Assembly: GCA_022495995.1 (NCBI GenBank)
Contig: JAFEMH010000528.1
Coordinates: 536,001 to 600,000, forward strand
Source: Adenophora triphylla var. japonica
Taxonomy: Eukaryota > Streptophyta > Magnoliopsida > Asterales > Campanulaceae
Length of the DNA: 64,000 nucleotides
Direction of reading: 5' to 3'
Numbering within the stretch: the stretch's first letter is position 1; every line of letters starts with the position of its first letter. Positions 1-10,779 of this stretch are shown here, in pieces. The notes under the pieces were generated by a model. That model saw nothing but the letters and a program-made list of their open reading frames with translations. It was not told the origin of the DNA and searched no databases. The position numbers and the translations under genes were made by a program.

Positions 1-1438
1 AAAGTCTGCAAGTGCTTGGGATTTTATTGTTGTTCTAGGCTCATACTTGATGTCATAAGTGCTTAGTTGAACGGACCATTTGGCCATCCTTCCTGACATT
101 TCTGGTTTTCTCATTACACTTTTTATTGGATAGTTAGTACGAATGACAATGATATGAGTTTCAAAATAATGCCTTAACTTAATTGAAGCAGAAATTAAAG
201 CTAATATTAATTTTTCAAGGTGTGAATACCTGGTTTCCGCATCGAGCAGTGTTTTACTTACATAGTATATCGATTGCTGGACGCCATCTTGATCACGGAT
301 CAGGACGGCACTAACTGCGGTTTCGGAGACAGCTAAGTAAACACATAATGGCTCACCTTCTTGCGGTTTCGAGAGTAGGGGAGGCATTGACAGGTACAAC
401 TTTAAATCTTGAAAGGCTTGTTCATGCTTTTCAGTCCATTCGAATCTGGAATTTTTCTTCAAGATGTCATAGAATGGCTTGCATCTATCTTAGGATTTTG
501 AGATGAATTGATTCAATGCTGCCACTTTCCCCGTCAATCTTTTAACATCTTTGATAGATTTGGGTGACGTTAGATTGATGATGGATCTTATTTGCTCCGG
601 GCTTGCCTCTATCCCTCTTTGCGTCACCATGTAACCCAAGAATTTACCGGACTTCATGCCAAAAATTGCACTTTGCTGGGTTCAGCTTCATGTTGAATTT
701 GTCCAGGATGTCAAATGCTTGAGTAAGATCCCGAACATGATCTTCAGCTTTCTTTGACTTTATCACCATATCGTCGATGTATACTTCCATGGTGTCCCCA
801 ATCTGCTCTTTGAACATCATGTTGACTAGACTCTGGTATGTAGCACCTGCATTTCTTAGTCCAAAAGGCATTGCAATATAACAATAAATACCTGTTGGGG
901 TAATGAAGGCGGTGTCCTCTTGGTCGGATGGCTCCATCTAGATTTGCTGGAATCCTGAAGATGCATCCAAGAAAGTCAACACTTCATGTCCGTAAGTAGC
1001 ATCGACCAAAGTATCAATGTGTGGTAAAGGGAAAGGATCTTTAGGACAAGCTTTGTTTAGGTCTGTAAAGTCGACACAAACTCTCCACTTGCCGTTCTTC
1101 TTCTTTACCACCACCACATTTGCTAACCATCTTGGGTATTCGACCTCTCTGATCATCTTAGCCTTGAGAAATCTGTCTACTTCTTCTTGAATGATTAGGT
1201 TCCTCTCTTGTGCGAACTTCCGTCTCTTTTGGTGAATTGGTCTGAAGGATGGATCAATGTTGAGTTTGTGGGTGATGACATCTTTGCTGATGCCTGTCAT
1301 GTCTTCATGCTTCCAGGCGAAGCTTTTAATTCTGCTTTTCAAGAGGTTGACAAGATCTTCTTCGATTTCTGCCGGAACATCTTGACCAATAAGCACCTTG
1401 AGATCTGGGTTTGAGGGGTCTAAGAGTATCTCTTTCAC
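1..1438 (-). pseudogene. Ty3/gypsy RT-RNase H region, degenerate (element 1)
   Basis: Reverse transcriptase and RNase H part of a Ty3/gypsy polyprotein, read right to left and running off the left edge. RT blocks are visible in order: the KKKNGKWRVCVDFTDLNKAC block near 1050-1120, LTFLDASSGF near 960-990, MPFGLRNAGATYQ near 840-870 and the catalytic YIDDMVIK near 765-790. RNase H-type sequence follows below 480. The frame is broken: a stop follows the SGFQQI block (about 938) and another TAG lies at about 490 in the connection region. The RT resembles that of element C but differs at many residues, so it is a separate, older family. Integrase and the 3' LTR lie outside the window. Not functional as read. 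Confidence 0.92.
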
Positions 1439-1486
1439 ATCATACTCCTTCGCCTGCAGAACCTCACGAGCCTTTCTCTGTAATTG

Positions 1487-2090
1487 CTATGCCATCTTGG
1501 GAGATGTCGATGCCTTCATGGAGGTCATATAACACTCTTTAGCTGACTGCTGATCACTGTAAACCTTGACAACTCCCCAGGGTGTCGGCATCTTGACACA
1601 TTGGTGATAAGTGGATGGAACTGCCTTCATTCCATGGATCCAGGGTCTTCCCAAAATTACATTGTAACATGTTGTACTGTCAATCACGTAGAATCTCTCC
1701 ATGGAGTTGATACCTTTGACATAAACTGGAAGGGTGATCTCTCCCACTGTGCTTTTGGTTTCTCCACTGAAGCCCACAAGTACGGAGGTTCTTTTTACAA
1801 TGCTATCTTCAGGGATCTTCATTTCTTTCAAGGCATCTAGCATAATGAGGTTTACTGAACTGCCTCCATCTACTAGGATACGTCTGACTTTGCAATTGGC
1901 GATCTGGAGTGCAATGACCAAGGCATCATGATGAGGATCCACAACGTTGTCCCTGTCGCTTTCTTCGAAGGAGATGACATCTTGGGATGTTAGCTGTGAC
2001 ATCTTTGAGGATCTCTCGGACTTCTCATCCTTAGCTTGCTTGGCAAATCTCTTAGCTGCTGAATAAGAAGTACCACAAATATCAGAACCA
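1487..2090 (-). pseudogene. Ty3/gypsy aspartic protease region (element 1)
   Basis: Retroviral-type aspartic protease domain, in the same frame as the gag C-terminus just upstream. The catalytic loop reads LVDGGSSVNL (near 1870), with Gly in place of the usual Thr/Ser of DTG/DSG; this variant is frequent in plant Tat/Athila-type elements. The ILGRPWIHGM motif near 1630-1650 is the conserved C-terminal protease block. The frame closes at 1487, just before the RT frame. Confidence 0.85.
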
Positions 2091-3837
2091 CCACTAATAA
2101 CATTAACTACCTTTGTTACCGGTGGAGGAGATGGCGGTCTGGTTGCAACGGGCTCTTTGTTCTCCGTCTTGGTCTTGCGGTTTCCAAAGAGTTCTTTAAG
2201 ATGTCCCTTAGACAACAGGTAACTAATCTCTTTCCTCAAGGTGATGCAATCTTCGATAAGATATCTAAAATCCTCGTGGTAAGCACACCACTTGGATTTA
2301 TCCCTCCATTCGGACGACTTGTTAGTATTTCGAGGCCACCTTGCTTTATCTCCAAGATTGCTCATTGCACACAGGATACCTGAAACATCAACAGAGAAAC
2401 AATAATTAGAAATTTTAGGAGATTCAAAATCATCATCATCTCCATCATCTTCCACACAATTGACTTTGCTATGGTCATTTCTCTGGTATGGTCTGGATCT
2501 GCTCTGTCTTTGGTGAGACGACTCTATCTTCCTATCAGGATGGTCATATGATGAAGCCTTGTCAGGATGCTTGGACTGCTGCTCCTTGTCCTCTTCCAGC
2601 CTGATAAATCTTAAAGCTCGGTTTCGGATATCCTCCATCTTCTTGCATGGGTTCATCACCAAATCTTCATAGTAAGGGGAATCCTTCTTCAAGCCCATTT
2701 TGAAAGCTTCCGCAGCTGTCGCCATGTCCAGGTTGGGGATCTCCAGAACTTCTTTATTAAACCTATTAACATAGTTCTTTAAGGCTTCGGCGGGCTGCTG
2801 GGTAATACGGTAAAGATCACTGGTGAGCTTCTCAAACTGTAAGAGAATTGATTGTTGAACAGGTTGACAAGTTGAGAAAACGACCCAATAGAACCAGGAG
2901 GTTGACGGATTAGCCACTTCAATGCTGGTCCTACCAATGTCGAACCGAACCCTCGACACAAACAAGCTTCACAAAACTGGAGCGGAATGCGAACGATCTC
3001 CATCTTTTCTTTGTAGTGGGCAACATGTTCCTCAGGATCCGAGCTTCCATCATACAATTTCATGGCAGGAACGCTAAATCCTTTCGGGATGTCGACATGC
3101 GCAATTGCTGGAGTAAAGCGAGACTGATTGTAACACGTTGGGGAGACCTGCTGAATAGGTGGGGTGACACCTGGCACATTCATGATCATGTCTCTCAACT
3201 CTTGAAGCTGATTTGCAATGTAGGTACCTGCAAGAGGGTTAGTGGCACTAGCAGTATTATCCAAGGCAGAATTAGTATTGAAATTAACAAAAGGATTAGC
3301 ATTATCTGTAGAGGACGTCAGGACGGTGCTATTAGTGAAGATGGGTCCTTCTGGAAAAGTCATCCTGTAGGCACTTGTGGCTAAAGGTGTCGACATCGCT
3401 ACAGAAGTCGTTATGGGGGGAGAAGACGTCGGGATTGGTGATGACGACATCCTTACAGATGATGCCATCAGAAGGAATTCATTGAAAGTTTGAGAGCTAT
3501 CTCCAATGTTGAAATCGAGGACTCTAGGACGGTAAGGAGAGACAGCATCCATTCTTTTGGATAGAAACTCTTGTTCTTTTTGCACCTTTATCAAGCTTTC
3601 GGCTATCAAGGAGGTGCTATTATGTTGGCGATCCAGCTGATTCTTCATCTGAACGAGCATGCTTTTGATCTCAAGATCAGGAGATGGAGACATCTGCTTT
3701 TTGCCAGAATTCACAGGCGGAGGAGGAGGCAATGTTTCTTGGCCTCTGGTTGTTGGCCTGCTAATGGTTTGGGAATTCACACTGCTAGGGATAGGAATGG
3801 TTTTGCTGACGGCGGAAGTCATAGGTTGGGTAGACAT
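2091..3837 (-). pseudogene. Ty3/gypsy gag (element 1), frameshifted
   Basis: Gag of element 1. The N-terminus (ATG at 3837) is Ser/Thr/Pro-rich and low in complexity. A retrotransposon gag core follows (GSSDPEEHVAHYKEKM near 3000-3060, then an ALKWL block near 2920). The frame is lost near 2800-2960, where two overlapping frames each carry half of the core; the second resumes with the FEKLTSDLYRITQQPAEALK block. Towards the C-terminus is CAYHEDFRYLIEDC (near 2250), the CxxH...C remnant of the zinc knuckle in Tat-type gags, with the Gly-His replaced by Arg-Tyr. Probably dead because of the frameshift and the altered knuckle. Confidence 0.88.
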
Positions 3838-3878
3838 GGTAGAAACGTAAGGATTTTAAACCGATTAAAAAACCAATG

Positions 3879-3896
3879 AACCCTCGGTGAGCGCCA
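3879..3896 (-). other. Primer binding site of element 1
   Basis: On the minus strand this reads TGGCGCTCACCGAGGGTT, begins with the obligatory TGG, and sits three bases inside the inferred LTR end. It lies about 40 bp upstream of the gag start. I cannot assign the primer tRNA with certainty. Confidence 0.7.
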
Positions 3897-3899
3897 AAC

Positions 3900-4353
3900 T
3901 GTTTTGGTAAAAAACAATCAACAGTAAAGAAATTCGAAATAAAGTTGAGGAAGGTGCAATGGAATATAATCGGTGTAACGATGAAACTAAGATGGCTCGA
4001 TCATGTAACGAGGAAAACCCTTGAGATAACTATCTCGCCGGCACAAAACCTCGGGAGGTGATTATGAGCACCTACCTTCCCAAACAATAGTATTAATCTT
4101 TCTGAGTTACAAAATTTGAGGCTATGGCGGATTACAAAGTGTTTGTGAACTGTGTGTGAGTAATGCGTGCCTAGTGTTCCAGCCATGAGCCTTTAAATAG
4201 AGAAAATAACTGAAGATAACATAAACCCTAACAAACTATCCTAGAATCTCGGCCTTGTTATCTCTATCTTGACTTGGTCTCTCAACCGCTGAACTGAGTC
4301 CATGGAATATGTTTTTCCCACGTTCTTTTATACCTGTAATTAAATATATAACA
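3900..4353 (-). repeat. 5' LTR of element 1
   Basis: Inferred 454 bp LTR on the minus strand, with TGTT...AACA ends. One end is fixed by the PBS, the other by the last AACA before AT-rich flank. A TATA-like CTATTTAAAGG is present on the minus strand near 4190-4200. The short ORF at 4001-4186 lies within the LTR and is unlikely to be a gene. The partner LTR is outside the window, so the outer boundary is not confirmed. Confidence 0.6.
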
Positions 4354-4436
4354 TAAATAATTAAATAATGAATTAATTATCTAAGTAAATTTTACATTGT
4401 CCACGAGTTTGAAGATGACGACATGCTGGCAATTAT

Positions 4437-5721
4437 TCAAGATGTAGCAATCCTGAATCTACCCACAACAGTAGTTAAGTATGTTTCTAACTCCACGGGA
4501 ATGTTTGATGATGATGAAGATGAACCTCGAGAAGGACCACGTTTTTTACTATATAAATTTGCAAAAAAACTATATGGATCCCCACTAGTAAAACTTTGTT
4601 GAGAAGTAGAGAAAACATCTTCATGTTGTTGGCTTTTAGAAGTGTTTCCATATAAGCCATTATACTCATTAAAAAGGTTAATCAAATCATTTTTTGTATT
4701 TTGAATAATAATTGACGGAAGTTCATTACCATCGTCACCGTCGGGATATAACTTTATATAATAATAATCTACAATGCACTCAAAATATGTAAGCCACTTT
4801 TGTCTCATGATTACAATGCATTCTTTTAAAATAGGGCATTGTCTTAAATTGTCAAAACAAGTAACAATTGCAATACAATGCTCAAGCACTAAAACGGAAG
4901 TTGGATAATAAACTCCCGAAAAAGCCAAAGTAGCGATATTGAAAATCTTTAACAATTCACATAATTTAGTGCATGCATTCCATTGATAAACAAGTAGAGG
5001 TTCATTATAGCCAATTGACATAAAAAATTGCATTAGGAGATCTTTATTAGCAAAACCATCGATTAACATTTTGTAGGTGGAATTCCACCTAGTTGGAACA
5101 TCGTAAGTAAAATATTTGTCCGCCACACCTTTACTTCTTAAAAATCTTATCCATTTTTTTATATTAGATTTTTTTTAGAAATAAATTGAATACATTGTCT
5201 AATTGGCTTAATAAAAACCTTTAATGCATCCAAACCATCTCTAACACATAAGTTAATAATATGACATAAACATCTAATATGTAAAAACTTACCCTCTAGT
5301 GAGGGTTGACAAACAGTAATTAAGTCGGGTAAACTAGCCGTATTAGCACTTGCGTTGTCAAATGAAATAGTAAATATTTTATTTAAAATATCATACTCAA
5401 CAAAAATCTCAAGTAATTTTGCACAAATATTTTCCGCGGAATGCGGTGGCTCAAAATTTTTGTAAGCAATTAATCTTTTTTGGATAGTCCATGAATTATC
5501 TATCCAATGACAAGTAACGCCCAAATAAGTATTTCTTTGCCAATGATCACTCCAACCATCGGCACAAATTGAAACTTTGTTTTCTAAATTTGATAAAACA
5601 CCAATTACATATTTTTTTATATTTTTTCACCACTCTAGTAATATCAAGTATGAGATTCGTACGTGGTACTCTCGTGGCGGCGGGATTTAAAGAAAGTCAA
5701 ACAAAATTTGGGCGTTACTTG
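4437..5721 (-). pseudogene. hAT transposase, central and C-terminal part
   Basis: Remnant of a plant hAT (Ac-like) transposase read right to left. Recognisable blocks are NPAATRVPRT (near 5680), the RNase H-fold stretch FDNASANTASLPDL then HIRCLCHIINLCV (5250-5370), and DVPTRWNSTYKML (near 5070-5110). The frame is broken between 5700 and 5525 and again near 5160. The protein ends right after ELETYLT (about 4470), just where the hAT C-terminal dimerisation domain should begin, so that domain is missing. The N-terminal part of what appears to be the same gene lies 27.6 kb away at 33377-33638, on the other side of element C. Confidence 0.9.
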
Positions 5722-6308
5722 TCTATGGGCTAGGCCCAGTTATCACATGGTTTGAGACCCATCTCATATATCAGTCGACTAAGTTCATTGTCCAACCTAC
5801 TAGGTCCCGACCTAACTTAGTCCGACCTTATGACCCAGTCATATTTCGGGTACGATCCAACTCTACTCGACAGTCAGGTCGACCCAAATACAAGTGTCGA
5901 CCTCGACCTACCAAAGCAAGCGTCGACCTAACGGTCACAGGCGCACGTGCAATTATTCCGGCCATAACTGCTTCCCTATAAATCAGGGACCATGCTAGGG
6001 CACGTTCACACTACATGTAACTGTCCCTAAAATCTCGGAGCACATGTAGCATCACCAAAAATAACCGCACACATCAACTATAAATACTTCATTACTACAA
6101 CGGTTATGAGGTAACTGCTATTTTGTTATCAGAATTCCATTATTCAATACATTTTAGCTCTCCAATCATCAAATACTTACTCTCACGCCCGAGGGTCTAA
6201 GCCGGAGACACATCCGGCTAGTCGTGGGTTCTGTTTTCAGGTCAAGGAGCCAGGTGATCAGTCCTGCCACGTGGAGGAAGATTGATAAGCACTTTTCTTG
6301 CGGCATCA
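5722..6308 (+). repeat. 5' LTR of Tat-type gypsy element C (left end truncated)
   Basis: This 587 bp segment matches 32790-33376 without indels and with about seven substitutions seen by eye (near 1.2%). The 3' copy starts 74 bp earlier with TG, so the 5' LTR has lost its first 74 bp. A TATA box (TATAAAT, 5977-5983) and GTCGAC motifs are visible. It ends CA at 6308. Confidence 0.93.
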
Positions 6309-6311
6309 GTT

Positions 6312-6329
6312 TGGTTCCATTGCCGGGAA
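6312..6329 (+). other. Primer binding site of element C
   Basis: TGGTTCCATTGCCGGGAA starts three bases after the LTR end, the usual place and form of an LTR-retrotransposon PBS. The priming tRNA is not assigned here. Confidence 0.7.
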
Positions 6330-6372
6330 TCGTGCTTAAGCTTGACCTCGAAAGTTCTCTCAACCTGCAACA

Positions 6373-8490
6373 ATGGTGACTTCAAACGGACATGTATCCG
6401 AAGCCTCACTCGGACATGAAGAAGGAAACAATAATGCAAATGTTGGAAATCTCAACACCAACGCTGGAAACACAAATCTGCCTCCTCCCCCACCAACTCG
6501 CCATCATGCTAGAGCGACGCGCTCTAATAGTGTTGCTGATGGCAGAGGATTGCCAGACGGGAGAAGAGAAAAACGACCCATGGAGGGACAAGGAGCTCCA
6601 CCTCCTCCAAAGCGTCCAACTGGACAGATGAATGCTGGAAATAGGGCAGGTCCCTCATCCAACCCACTGAGTAGAAAGGAAATGCTGATGGAGCGAGCTC
6701 AGATTCTGGCTGAGTTATTGGCAATGGAGAAGGCGGAGCAAGTGGATAGAAGGTCTGAGAGAGTGGCCCCATCTCAAGTTTCTAATAGGGAGCGTACCAG
6801 AAGTACTAGACCAAACGAAACTGTGGGTCAGAATGTTGATCAGAGGATGGTGGTGCGACCTCAATCACCTATTCATGTTCCAAGTGACGACCTAAGAGCT
6901 AGTCTCACTAGGAACAGGGAGCAAGAGGCACAGTCAGACTTGAGGACACAGTTAGAGGCCAACAGAAGCCGACGTGGATCGCCTGCCAGGATGCAAAGGT
7001 TGCAGTCCCATAGGGACAGGAATGGGCGCAGGTCGCCTGTAAGAGAGGGAAGGCGCAGGTCGCCACCCAGAGATGACAGGCGCAGGTCGCCACCCAGGGA
7101 TGAAAGGCGCAGGTCGCCACTAAGAGATGACAAGCACAGGTCACCAGTTCGCTCAGTGAGGTCACCTTCTCACAGAGATAGGAGAAGCAGGCAAGTAACT
7201 CCCTCCAGGAGTGAGGGTCAAAGGTCGAATGCTGTCCCCCCTGCTGGAGAAGACAGACCTGATGCTAGGGAATGGCTGCTATGGAAGAGGAAATTTGAAC
7301 AATGGGAGGCTGAAAATAAAAATGATACTGAAAAGGTAGAACGAATTGACTTTGCTCTTCGACCTCTATCCAAGGATTTGATTGATAGTCGACCCCCTCC
7401 TGAATTCAGGTTGCCCCTCCTTGAGAAATACTCAGGGGCGACCAATGCAAAAAGCCATGTGCAGCACCTGGAGGCCACGATGTGCTTTATCTCCAATGAA
7501 GACGACACTATGTGCAAGGACCTCATAAGCACACTCACAGGGGCAGCTCTGACATGGTTCAATGGTTTGGCAGCCGGAAGTATATCGACCTGGATGAGTA
7601 TGAGAACAAAATCCCTAGATCGCTTCTCAACTGCTGGAGCTCGGAAAATGACTGTCACCGATCTAAACAACTTGGTGCAAGGTAAAAATGAAAGCTCAAT
7701 GAGCTACTACACCAAGTTTAAAGAGATGGTCGACAAGATTGAGGAAGATCTCACTGACATGGAGGTGATCAATTGCTTCCGAAATGGCATTTCCTCGGCA
7801 GACATGGATTACGAGCTGACAGTTCGTACAGTCACTACTCGACAGGAGTTGTTTGAGAAGGTTTACAATGTGGCACTAGTCGAGGAGAGAAAGGAAAAGA
7901 AGAATGGGAAAAGCCCCAAGACTGAGGTCGCTGATGACAAAAAGGACTCAGCCAAAAATGGGGGAAACAACAAGAGTGGTAAGAATAGGACCAGGGCGAC
8001 AGAGAAGGTGCCTGAGGCTTTCACTCCCCTAACAGTGAGTCGAACAGAAATAATGAATGCGGTCGAGCTGGCCCCACCACTCCCAATGAACTCGGCCAAT
8101 AAGTTCAGGAGGGACAACACCAAATTTTGTGAGTATCACAAAGATACGGGTCATCTCACAGAAGACTGCTTAGGCTTGAAGCGTATCATCCAGAGAATGG
8201 TCGACCAGGGAAGGCTCGACGCATATGTGAAAAGGCCTCAAGCAGGTGGAGGCGAGCAGCCAGCGGGTGGACAGCAAGGACCTAGGCAATCCAGATTGAA
8301 CTTGGGAGTCATCACAGAGCAAGCCAGCAACACAGCCATCAAACATAAAATCTTTCAGCTCAACAAAGCCCCACATGTGCCGCCAAGGAGTCACGTTAGA
8401 GATGAGGTGATCAGCTTTTTTCCTCACGAGCTACCAACTAATATGGCGGCTAGAGAGCAAGTTCTCGTCATCTCGGGACTCATTGATTGA
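6373..8490 (+). CDS. Gag of Tat-type Ty3/gypsy element C
   Basis: Predicted 705-residue capsid/nucleocapsid precursor. Residues about 200-290 are Arg/Ser/Pro-rich with repeated RRSPPRDxR units. The Retrotrans_gag core covers about residues 350-500 (TLTGAALTWFNGL, then FRNGISSADMDYE). A knuckle-like CEYHKDTGHLTEDC lies near residue 590. The frame ends at TGA 8488-8490 right before the protease block. In related elements gag and protease are often continuous, so this stop is either a mutation or the normal gag end. The start is the first ATG after the PBS and gives the full domain set. This is a long, well-preserved frame. Confidence 0.9.
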   Translation: MVTSNGHVSEASLGHEEGNNNANVGNLNTNAGNTNLPPPPPTRHHARATRSNSVADGRGLPDGRREKRPMEGQGAPPPPKRPTGQMNAGNRAGPSSNPLSRKEMLMERAQILAELLAMEKAEQVDRRSERVAPSQVSNRERTRSTRPNETVGQNVDQRMVVRPQSPIHVPSDDLRASLTRNREQEAQSDLRTQLEANRSRRGSPARMQRLQSHRDRNGRRSPVREGRRRSPPRDDRRRSPPRDERRRSPLRDDKHRSPVRSVRSPSHRDRRSRQVTPSRSEGQRSNAVPPAGEDRPDAREWLLWKRKFEQWEAENKNDTEKVERIDFALRPLSKDLIDSRPPPEFRLPLLEKYSGATNAKSHVQHLEATMCFISNEDDTMCKDLISTLTGAALTWFNGLAAGSISTWMSMRTKSLDRFSTAGARKMTVTDLNNLVQGKNESSMSYYTKFKEMVDKIEEDLTDMEVINCFRNGISSADMDYELTVRTVTTRQELFEKVYNVALVEERKEKKNGKSPKTEVADDKKDSAKNGGNNKSGKNRTRATEKVPEAFTPLTVSRTEIMNAVELAPPLPMNSANKFRRDNTKFCEYHKDTGHLTEDCLGLKRIIQRMVDQGRLDAYVKRPQAGGGEQPAGGQQGPRQSRLNLGVITEQASNTAIKHKIFQLNKAPHVPPRSHVRDEVISFFPHELPTNMAAREQVLVISGLID

Positions 8491-8973
8491 TGTACGACGA
8501 CCAGACTCCTAGTCGACACGGGGGCCTGTAAAGACATTCTGTTCTACAAGACATTCCAAGAAATGGGACTCTCAAATGAGCAGCTTGAAAGGTATGATGG
8601 CAGGTTGGAGGGCTTCACCAATCACCGGGTTGACGCCAAAGGACAGATTAAGCTCGATGTCGACCTAGGCCAACATCCCTATAGGGTCGTTTCTAAAGTA
8701 AAATTTATTGTGATAGATGTGAACAGTGACTATGCTGCTATCCTTGGTATTCCTAGTCAGGTCGCACTGGGAATGGTGGCGTCGATCCCCCATCAGCGAG
8801 TCAAATTTCCTACCCCTGCTGGAGTCGGTTGTGTATAAGGCACAGCTCGAGCATATCTAGATCATGTCCTACGAGAAAGAAAGAAGAGAGAACTGGAGAT
8901 TGAAACGGCGGAAGGATACTTAAAGCTGTCCCAGTCAGTCACCAAAACTACTCGACTGTCAACGATCACCAAT
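8491..8973 (+). pseudogene. Protease region of element C
   Basis: Reads in frame with gag after its stop. The catalytic LLVDTGAC lies at about 8510-8530 and the ILGIPSQVALG block at about 8740-8770. The open frame 8563-8838 ends with TAA, after which the same frame continues to the RT ORF. Both stops would have to be bypassed for a complete polyprotein, so the copy looks recently disabled. Confidence 0.82.
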
Positions 8974-10779
8974 GTGGAGGAGTCGACCTATCGCTCAAAC
9001 AAAGAGATCATGGTTGAGTCGACACGTCACTCCGAAGCCACAGCGGTCGATCCAGATGTAGTTATGGTTGATCAAGTCATCATAGGCAACCTATGCCTCC
9101 AGGTCGACAATAACTCGGGGGCCACCACCGATGAGATCGCTAACAAGTTAGATGACATGATAGCTGAGGAAGCTCCACACTTGGGGGCCGAAGAGAGACA
9201 AAGGGTTAGGGAGATCATCATTGAGACCCTACAGTTCAGGGATGGCCCGGAGCTAGAAGCTGTAGACGAGCTAGAATCAGTGATCGCCAATCCTTCCTAT
9301 CCCGAGCAGAAAATTCAAATTGGAAAGCAACTGTCAGCTGAAGAAAGGCTAGAAATCATCGAACTACTCAAAGAGAGCAATGATGTCTTCGCATGGCGAG
9401 TAGAAGACATGAGGGGAATCAAAGAGGAGGTCGCTGTTCATAGACTGGAGGTCAACCCGACCATAAAGCCCAAGTCTCAGAGACTAAGAAGCTTTGCTCA
9501 AGACAAGGAGGAAGCCATTAAACTCGAGGTACAAAAATTGTTGAGTGCAGGTATAATCAAGGAGGCTACGCGTACGGCACAGTTGCTTGATATAGTCATG
9601 GTAAAGAAGTCGAATGGCAAGTGGAGGATGTGCGTCGACTTCACCAATCTCAACCTTGCATGCCCAAAGGATAGCTATCCTCTCCCCAGAATTGACAAGC
9701 TCGTCGATTCCATTGCTGGCCACTCCACCCTCAGTTTTCTAGATGCCTACTCAGGTTACCACCAGATCAAGATGCACGAGGATGACATAGTGAAGACAGC
9801 CTTCCAAGCAGCGGGTGGTATCTATTGCTACACTATGATGCCGTTTGGATTGAAGAATGCAGGGGCGACCTATCAACGCATGGTCAATAAGGTCTTTGCC
9901 TCACAGATTGGCCGAAACATGGAGGCCTACGTCGACGATATGGTCATCAAAACAAAGACCGGACGTCACGTGGTCGACCTAAAGGAAACGTTCGCCAACT
10001 TGAGAGCAAACGATATGAAGCTCAACCCTAGCAAGTGTGTCTTTGGAGTAGCAGCTGTCAAGTTCCTTGGATTTATGGTGTCTCAGCGAGATATAGAAGC
10101 TAACCCAGAGAAAATCAAGGCTCTAGTCGACATGAAGGAGCCTACCAGTGTCAAAGAGATGCAGCGACTTAATGGAAGAGTAGCAGCTCTAGGTCGCTTT
10201 ATATCCAAATCAGCGGAAAGATCTCTCCCTTTTTTCAAGGCTTTGAGGGGGACGAAGAATTTTGAATGGACGACCAAATTTCATTCGTCGTTCCAGCAGC
10301 TTAAGGACTATCTCGCTACTCCCCCTCTCTTGAGTAGCCCGATCACTGGAGAAACTTTGTTCGTGTACTTATCTGTGGGAGACAAAGCAGTTGCAGCAGT
10401 ACTGATTCGAGAGGAGGAGGGGCTTCAAAAGCCAGTTTACTATGTTAGCAAGGCCCTATCAGAAGTGGAGGGCAGATACTACAATGCTGAGAAGGTAGCC
10501 TATACCTTAGTCGTAGCCTCAAGGAAGCTGCGAGCTTATTTCCTGGCTCATCCCATCGTGGTGCTCACGAATGCACACCTGAGAAAAATATTGCACAAGC
10601 CAGAGAGTTCGGGTCGATTGCTCAATTGGTCCATTGCCCTTACGAAATTTGACATCGAGTATCGACCTCGAAAAGCGTTGAAAGCTCAAGCTCTAGCAGA
10701 TTTCTTGGTCGAGCTTACGTTCACCAAGGAAGACAGCGAGCAGCGAGCTCAAAAGGAAAAAGCTAAGGGAAAAGAATAA
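8974..10779 (+). CDS. Reverse transcriptase and first RNase H of element C
   Basis: A 601-residue frame with all RT blocks in order: KKSNGKWRMCVDFTNLNLAC (residues about 210-230), LSFLDAYSGYHQI, MPFGLKNAGATYQ and the catalytic YVDDMVIK (about residue 318). The connection domain (FLGFMVSQRDIEANPEKI) and the native Ty3-type RNase H (residues about 430-580, with YYVSKALSEVEGRY and YRPRKALKAQALADF) follow. The chosen ATG only marks the open stretch; the real product would be cut from a Gag-Pol polyprotein. A TAA at 10777-10779 separates it from the second RNase H. Confidence 0.93.
   Translation: MEESTYRSNKEIMVESTRHSEATAVDPDVVMVDQVIIGNLCLQVDNNSGATTDEIANKLDDMIAEEAPHLGAEERQRVREIIIETLQFRDGPELEAVDELESVIANPSYPEQKIQIGKQLSAEERLEIIELLKESNDVFAWRVEDMRGIKEEVAVHRLEVNPTIKPKSQRLRSFAQDKEEAIKLEVQKLLSAGIIKEATRTAQLLDIVMVKKSNGKWRMCVDFTNLNLACPKDSYPLPRIDKLVDSIAGHSTLSFLDAYSGYHQIKMHEDDIVKTAFQAAGGIYCYTMMPFGLKNAGATYQRMVNKVFASQIGRNMEAYVDDMVIKTKTGRHVVDLKETFANLRANDMKLNPSKCVFGVAAVKFLGFMVSQRDIEANPEKIKALVDMKEPTSVKEMQRLNGRVAALGRFISKSAERSLPFFKALRGTKNFEWTTKFHSSFQQLKDYLATPPLLSSPITGETLFVYLSVGDKAVAAVLIREEEGLQKPVYYVSKALSEVEGRYYNAEKVAYTLVVASRKLRAYFLAHPIVVLTNAHLRKILHKPESSGRLLNWSIALTKFDIEYRPRKALKAQALADFLVELTFTKEDSEQRAQKEKAKGKE

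Noticed and set aside
4001..4186. 61-residue minus-strand ORF
   Set aside because: Lies inside the LTR of element 1 and has no homology that I can recognise.
6406..8427. Minus-strand ORFs opposite the element C gag
   Set aside because: Shadows of the gag reading frame with composition reflecting its Arg/Ser codons; no splice-consistent structure, unlike the antisense gene at 29433-32222.
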